From NCBI GenBank assembly GCA_964645785.1, contig CAZYAV010000001.1, positions 80,310-144,309 on the forward strand: a stretch of 64,000 bases of DNA. The letters are read 5' to 3'. Below are positions 61,681-64,000 of this stretch, piece after piece (the stretch's first letter is position 1; the number at the start of each line of letters is the position of its first letter). Made by a program: the position numbers and the translations under genes. The notes below the pieces were generated by a model. It ran no database searches. It worked only from the letters and a program-made list of their open reading frames with translations, and was not told the DNA's origin. The stretch comes from CALWZE01 sp964645785. Lineage in GTDB: Bacteria > Bacillota > Clostridia > Oscillospirales > Ruminococcaceae.

Positions 61681-61704
61681 ACTCCCCAATTGAAAGGGGG
61701 TGGT
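61681..61704 (+). promoter_or_regulatory. Hairpin sequestering the toxin ribosome binding site
   Basis: CCACTCCCC (61679-61687) can pair with GGGGGTGG (61696-61703), with one bulged T and loop AATTGAAA. The GGGGGTGG arm is the Shine-Dalgarno region of the toxin, six bases before its ATG, so this hairpin would hide it. Confidence 0.75.
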
Positions 61705-61708
61705 GCTT

Positions 61709-61789
61709 ATGGTTACATACGAGGGGCTTTTCGCCTTCACGCTCGTACTCATAAGCCTTGCTGCTCTTTTTTTGAGCAAAAAGAAATAG
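61709..61789 (+). CDS. Holin-like type I toxin peptide (26 aa)
   Basis: Reading ATG at 61709 to TAG at 61789 gives MVTYEGLFAFTLVL, then ISLAALFLSKKK: one transmembrane helix (~6-22) with a short polar N-terminus and a lysine-rich end. This fits the family of short holin-like membrane toxins of Firmicutes (TxpA/Bsr-like), many of which begin M-x-T-Y-E. GGGGGTGG precedes it. Such peptides damage the membrane when made in excess and are controlled by a cis-encoded antisense RNA, which is also present here. Length and lysine end suit the family; toxicity itself is inferred. Flanking features are listed separately. Confidence 0.82.
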   Translation: MVTYEGLFAFTLVLISLAALFLSKKK

Positions 61790-61821
61790 CCGCCCTCGGC
61801 CAAGAGAATCGGCTATTTCTT
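61781..61821. terminator. Shared hairpin ending both toxin mRNA and antisense RNA
   Basis: A 12-bp stem (61781-61792 with 61810-61821) and 17-base loop. On the minus strand it is followed by TTT and GC, so with the stem's own TT it forms a proper U-tail; on the plus strand the following AACTATTC is poor in U, so part of the toxin mRNA would read on to the 3' arm and the T-rich 61858-61877. The toxin stop codon lies inside the left arm. Confidence 0.7.
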
Positions 61822-61863
61822 AACTATTCTTAAGGGCTAACCGCTTGTCGCAGCGCCTTTTCT
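61781..61863 (-). ncRNA. Predicted antisense antitoxin RNA
   Basis: A transcript from the promoter at 61870-61898 would start near 61863, run leftwards and stop at the hairpin 61781-61821, ~80 bases. It overlaps the toxin mRNA 3' region tail-to-tail, including the 3' arm of the long-range pairing (61835-61857), to which it is fully complementary. This is the layout of RatA/TxpA-type antitoxins. Confidence 0.75.
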
Positions 61864-61869
61864 ATGTTT

Positions 61870-61898
61870 ATTATATTCCCCGCCTGCCGCCCTGTCAA
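61870..61898 (-). promoter_or_regulatory. Consensus promoter of the antisense RNA
   Basis: On the minus strand TTGACA (61898-61893) and TATAAT (61875-61870) with a 17-bp spacer, a perfect sigma-A promoter and the best in the window. A strong antitoxin promoter opposite a weaker toxin promoter is typical for type I systems. Confidence 0.92.
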
Positions 61899-61912
61899 CC
61901 GCGACGCGCCAA

Positions 61913-61946
61913 AAGAGCCCGCATTGCCGAAGCAATGCGGGCTCTT
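61913..61946 (-). terminator. Terminator of the flagellin gene
   Basis: A perfect 15-bp stem (61913-61927 with 61932-61946) with a tetraloop reading TTCG on the minus strand, followed there by TTGG. With the TT at the end of the stem the tail is TTTT. It lies 55 bases after the flagellin stop. Confidence 0.9.
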
Positions 61947-62000
61947 ATTGTCCGGATTATGCAGCTTGTGCGCCTGAACCGGTTGCTCGGGTAACCGAAA

Positions 62001-63998
62001 TTACTGGAGCAGCTGGAGAATGGCCTGCGGCTGCTGGTTGGCCTGCGCGAGCATGGCCTGCGCGGCCTGGGTCAGGATGTTCATCTGGGTGTAGTTCATC
62101 ATTTCCTTGGCCATGTCGGTGTCGCGGATACGGCTGTTGGCCGCGCTCATGTTCTCCACCGCTGTGTTAAGGTTGTTGATGGTGTACTCCAGACGGTTCT
62201 GCATCGCGCCCATCGCCGCACGGTTTTCAGAAACCATGTTGATCGCGTTCTTGACGGTGTCCAGCGCAGCGCGCGCGCCGTCCGCATTGGTGATGTCAAG
62301 CCCGTCAAGCAGCAGAGCCTGTGTGCCCATATCCGCAACGGAAACCATCATCATGTTGTACTCCGCGCCCGTATCGCCGATCTGGAGCGCCAGGCCGCCG
62401 CCGATCGCAGACGGTCCCATGGTCGCGTCCGCATCGTTGCTGTAAACCGTAATGGTCGAACCGGACACCATCGAGGTGAACCCGTCGCGATAGAGCGCCG
62501 CTTTCAGGTTGTTGAGGGTATCCTCCGCCGTCGCGCCGATCGAAACATCCTTGCCCATCTTGTAAACGTGGCCGCCGATGCTCAGGCTGTTGCCGGAAAC
62601 CAGCTTATCCTGGGTCAGGGTGATTGCCGTCGCAGCCGCCGCGCCGCCCTTTTCAAGGGTGAACAGGCTGGTAAGGGAATCCCGGGTGTCATAGACGTTC
62701 TCGTTGTTGAGCTTCTGGTCGATGTGGATCGTGGTGCCGTTCTTAACCTCAACCTCGAAGTTCGCGGTCGAGTAACGGGACATGATGTCGATCGCTTCCG
62801 CGAGCTGGCCGTCCGCCGCCGTGTCGCTGACGTCGATGAGGATCTCGCCCTTGCCGGCCGCCGCCGCGCTCTCCTTGCTGGTCTTGAAGACGAAGGTTGT
62901 GCCGTCGATGGTCAGACGGTTGCCATCCGCAAATACGGTCGTGTCTTTCGAGAAGTCAAAGTCGATACCGGCACGGCCGCCCGTTTTAGGAGGAATCGGG
63001 TTTTTGACATTGAGCGAATCGTGCATGATTTCGCCCTTGACCTTCAGGCCGGTCGTGGTGGACGCCACCGTGGACGAGGGGCTCTTGACGTCGTCTGTCA
63101 CAACGCCATCCGCACCAAATGTATACGGGTCATCAACCGTTCCGGCGCCGCCTGAAACCGCAGCCTTGAATGTGAAAGTCAGTTTATTGCCGTCCGTGCC
63201 GACTGTGTATTTCGCGCTGCCGATTGTCACCTCAGCGTTCGCTTTCTGCAGCGCGCTCGCCAGCTGGTTGGCATTGAGGGTCTTGCCCGCTTCGATCCCG
63301 TTGTCGCCTTTCAGTTCAAGGTCGAAAGTCGTATTGTCAGCCGCTGTAACCGTGATTTTAAAAGTTTCAACTTTCGCCGCTGTGTCGTTGGTCACTTCCA
63401 GATCGCCGAGGCTGATCTCGAAATACGGCGCGGTCTGGCTGCCGTCGTGAGTGAAGTGGATTGTCGCATCCTCAACAGAAGCGTTCGTCCACTGCGGGAA
63501 AGGCTTGTTGGCGGCGTTCGTCTTGTCAATATTCGCGACGGTCGGCTTGACGGCGTCGACGGTGTTGATGCTGAACGCCTCTTCATTGAAGCCGAGTGTG
63601 CCGTCCAGCAGGTTGATGCCGTTGAAGTTGGTGCTCTCGGCGACACGGTCGATCTCCTCCAGCAGGCTGTCGACCTCGGCCTGCAGCGCCTCGCGCTCGG
63701 TGATGCTGTAGGTGCCGTTCGCCGATTTGGTGGAAAGCTCGACCATGCGGTTGAGCATGTTGTGCACCTCGTTCAGCGCGCCCTCAGCGGTCTGGATGAG
63801 GCTGATGCCGTCCTGCGCGTTGGTCGCAGCGGTATCGAGGCCGGTGATCTGGGCTTTCATCTTCTCGCTGATCGCCAGACCCGCGGCGTCGTCGGCCGCG
63901 CTGTTGATGCGGAAACCGGAAGACAGCTTCTGCAGGCTCTTCGACACTGCGTTGTTGTTGAGATTCAGCTGACGGAACGCGTTCTGCGCCATCGTGTT
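62001..63998 (-). CDS. fliC: Flagellin (N-terminal few residues outside window)
   Basis: The reading frame continues to the window edge: before the ATG at 63992 it reads NT, as in flagellins starting ...QHNTMAQNAFRQLNLNN, so about 5-7 residues are cut off. Residues ~1-140 and the last ~90 are the conserved filament core: KSLQKLSSGFRINSAADDAAGLAISEKM, ALNEVHNMLNRMVELSTKSANGT at one end and SAANSRIRDTDMAKEMMNY, NILTQAAQAMLAQANQQPQAILQLLQ at the other. About 665 residues, with a large variable middle (~140-570) exposed on the filament. Its expression is expected to need FliA and to be held by CsrA in the unseen leader. Confidence 0.97.
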   Translation of the reverse strand, partial: NTMAQNAFRQLNLNNNAVSKSLQKLSSGFRINSAADDAAGLAISEKMKAQITGLDTAATNAQDGISLIQTAEGALNEVHNMLNRMVELSTKSANGTYSITEREALQAEVDSLLEEIDRVAESTNFNGINLLDGTLGFNEEAFSINTVDAVKPTVANIDKTNAANKPFPQWTNASVEDATIHFTHDGSQTAPYFEISLGDLEVTNDTAAKVETFKITVTAADNTTFDLELKGDNGIEAGKTLNANQLASALQKANAEVTIGSAKYTVGTDGNKLTFTFKAAVSGGAGTVDDPYTFGADGVVTDDVKSPSSTVASTTTGLKVKGEIMHDSLNVKNPIPPKTGGRAGIDFDFSKDTTVFADGNRLTIDGTTFVFKTSKESAAAAGKGEILIDVSDTAADGQLAEAIDIMSRYSTANFEVEVKNGTTIHIDQKLNNENVYDTRDSLTSLFTLEKGGAAAATAITLTQDKLVSGNSLSIGGHVYKMGKDVSIGATAEDTLNNLKAALYRDGFTSMVSGSTITVYSNDADATMGPSAIGGGLALQIGDTGAEYNMMMVSVADMGTQALLLDGLDITNADGARAALDTVKNAINMVSENRAAMGAMQNRLEYTINNLNTAVENMSAANSRIRDTDMAKEMMNYTQMNILTQAAQAMLAQANQQPQAILQLLQ

Positions 63999-64000
63999 GG

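Larger units (their letters stand above)
61652..61857 (+). repeat. Inverted repeat joining 5' and 3' ends of the toxin mRNA
   Basis: Left arm GGCGCTGCGACAA (61652-61664) plus CGGTTAGCC (61672-61680) is fully complementary to GGCTAACCG (61835-61843) plus TTGTCGCAGCGCC (61845-61857), 22 pairs with one asymmetric internal loop. Because the left arm starts at the predicted transcription start, the full-length mRNA would have its two ends paired, as in several type I toxin mRNAs. Confidence 0.85.
61790..62000. other. Region between toxin gene and flagellin
   Basis: It contains the shared hairpin, the antisense promoter and the flagellin terminator; nothing else is seen. Confidence 0.7.

Noticed and set aside
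61621..61833. 70-codon plus-strand frame over the toxin locus
   Set aside because: It is in another frame than the toxin peptide, begins inside the promoter and has no ribosome site; the 26-residue frame with GGGGGTGG explains the region better.
1..64000. CRISPR arrays, tRNA or rRNA genes, transposases or prophage genes
   Set aside because: None could be recognised; repeats present are two- to five-unit and not CRISPR-like, and no transposase or integrase motif was seen.

Overview
This window looks like part of a motile, Gram-positive-type, high-GC member of the Clostridia, probably Oscillospirales (order-level placement is inference). The flagellar genes are of the Firmicutes kind: FliY with CheC-type phosphatase motifs, a CheC/CheD pair, a soluble FlhB-like protein (YlqH type) beside a FliK/YlqG-like protein, FliW/CsrA, a DUF6470 protein, and no L- or P-ring genes (flgH, flgI, flgA). 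Genes are tightly packed, often with 4-bp ATGA/GTGA overlaps and strong AGGAGG-like ribosome binding sites. A run of 10 Ns (15354-15363) marks this as a draft scaffold. Both ends cut genes: an Mrr-like nuclease on the left and flagellin on the right.

Layout. 1-4340 (+): tail of an Mrr-type endonuclease, a two-component system and a MATE exporter, followed by a noncoding stretch with a 190-bp tandem duplication. 4991-9445 (-): cheA-cheW-cheR-cheB, ending in a strong hairpin. 9620-19380 (+): a divergent six-gene operon with a YlqG/FliK-like protein, an FlhB-like export-switch protein, an FtsA-like ATPase, an EAL/HDOD protein, a REC/HD-GYP/GGDEF protein interrupted by the N gap, and a hybrid histidine kinase. 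19381-20716: about 1.3 kb noncoding with degenerate GC-rich repeats.

44440 down to 20717 (-): one large flagellar operon, fliE-F-G-H-I-J-K, flgD, a TIGR02530-type gene, flgE, flbD, motA, motB, fliM, fliY, cheY, fliO-P-Q-R, flhB, flhA, fliA (sigma-28), flgF, flgG, cheC, cheD. It has a recognisable promoter in front of fliE, a cluster of stem-loops between flgE and flbD, and a terminator overlapping the cheD stop. No fliL, flhF or flhG is present in the usual places. About 1.45 kb of mostly empty DNA separates it from the late cluster.

58603 down to 45890 (-): flgM, flgN, flgK, flgL, a DUF6470 gene, fliW, csrA, then (after a gene on the + strand) a FliT/FlgN-like chaperone, fliD, fliS, flgB, flgC, an MCP and a second cheW. 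The + strand PilZ-like gene at 53128 has its own near-consensus promoter. 59171-60373 (+): a ParA ATPase and a ComFB-family protein. 60634-61275 (-): a YcgR-like PilZ protein. 61617-61898 holds what I read as a complete type I toxin-antitoxin locus: a 26-residue membrane toxin, a hairpin over its ribosome binding site, complementary 5' and 3' mRNA ends, and a convergent antisense RNA with a consensus promoter. The window ends in a large flagellin gene.

Together the window encodes most of a flagellum, its sigma-28/FlgM and CsrA/FliW control, a CheA-W-R-B-C-D-Y chemotaxis pathway, and several candidate c-di-GMP metabolism or binding proteins that probably link motility to lifestyle switching.
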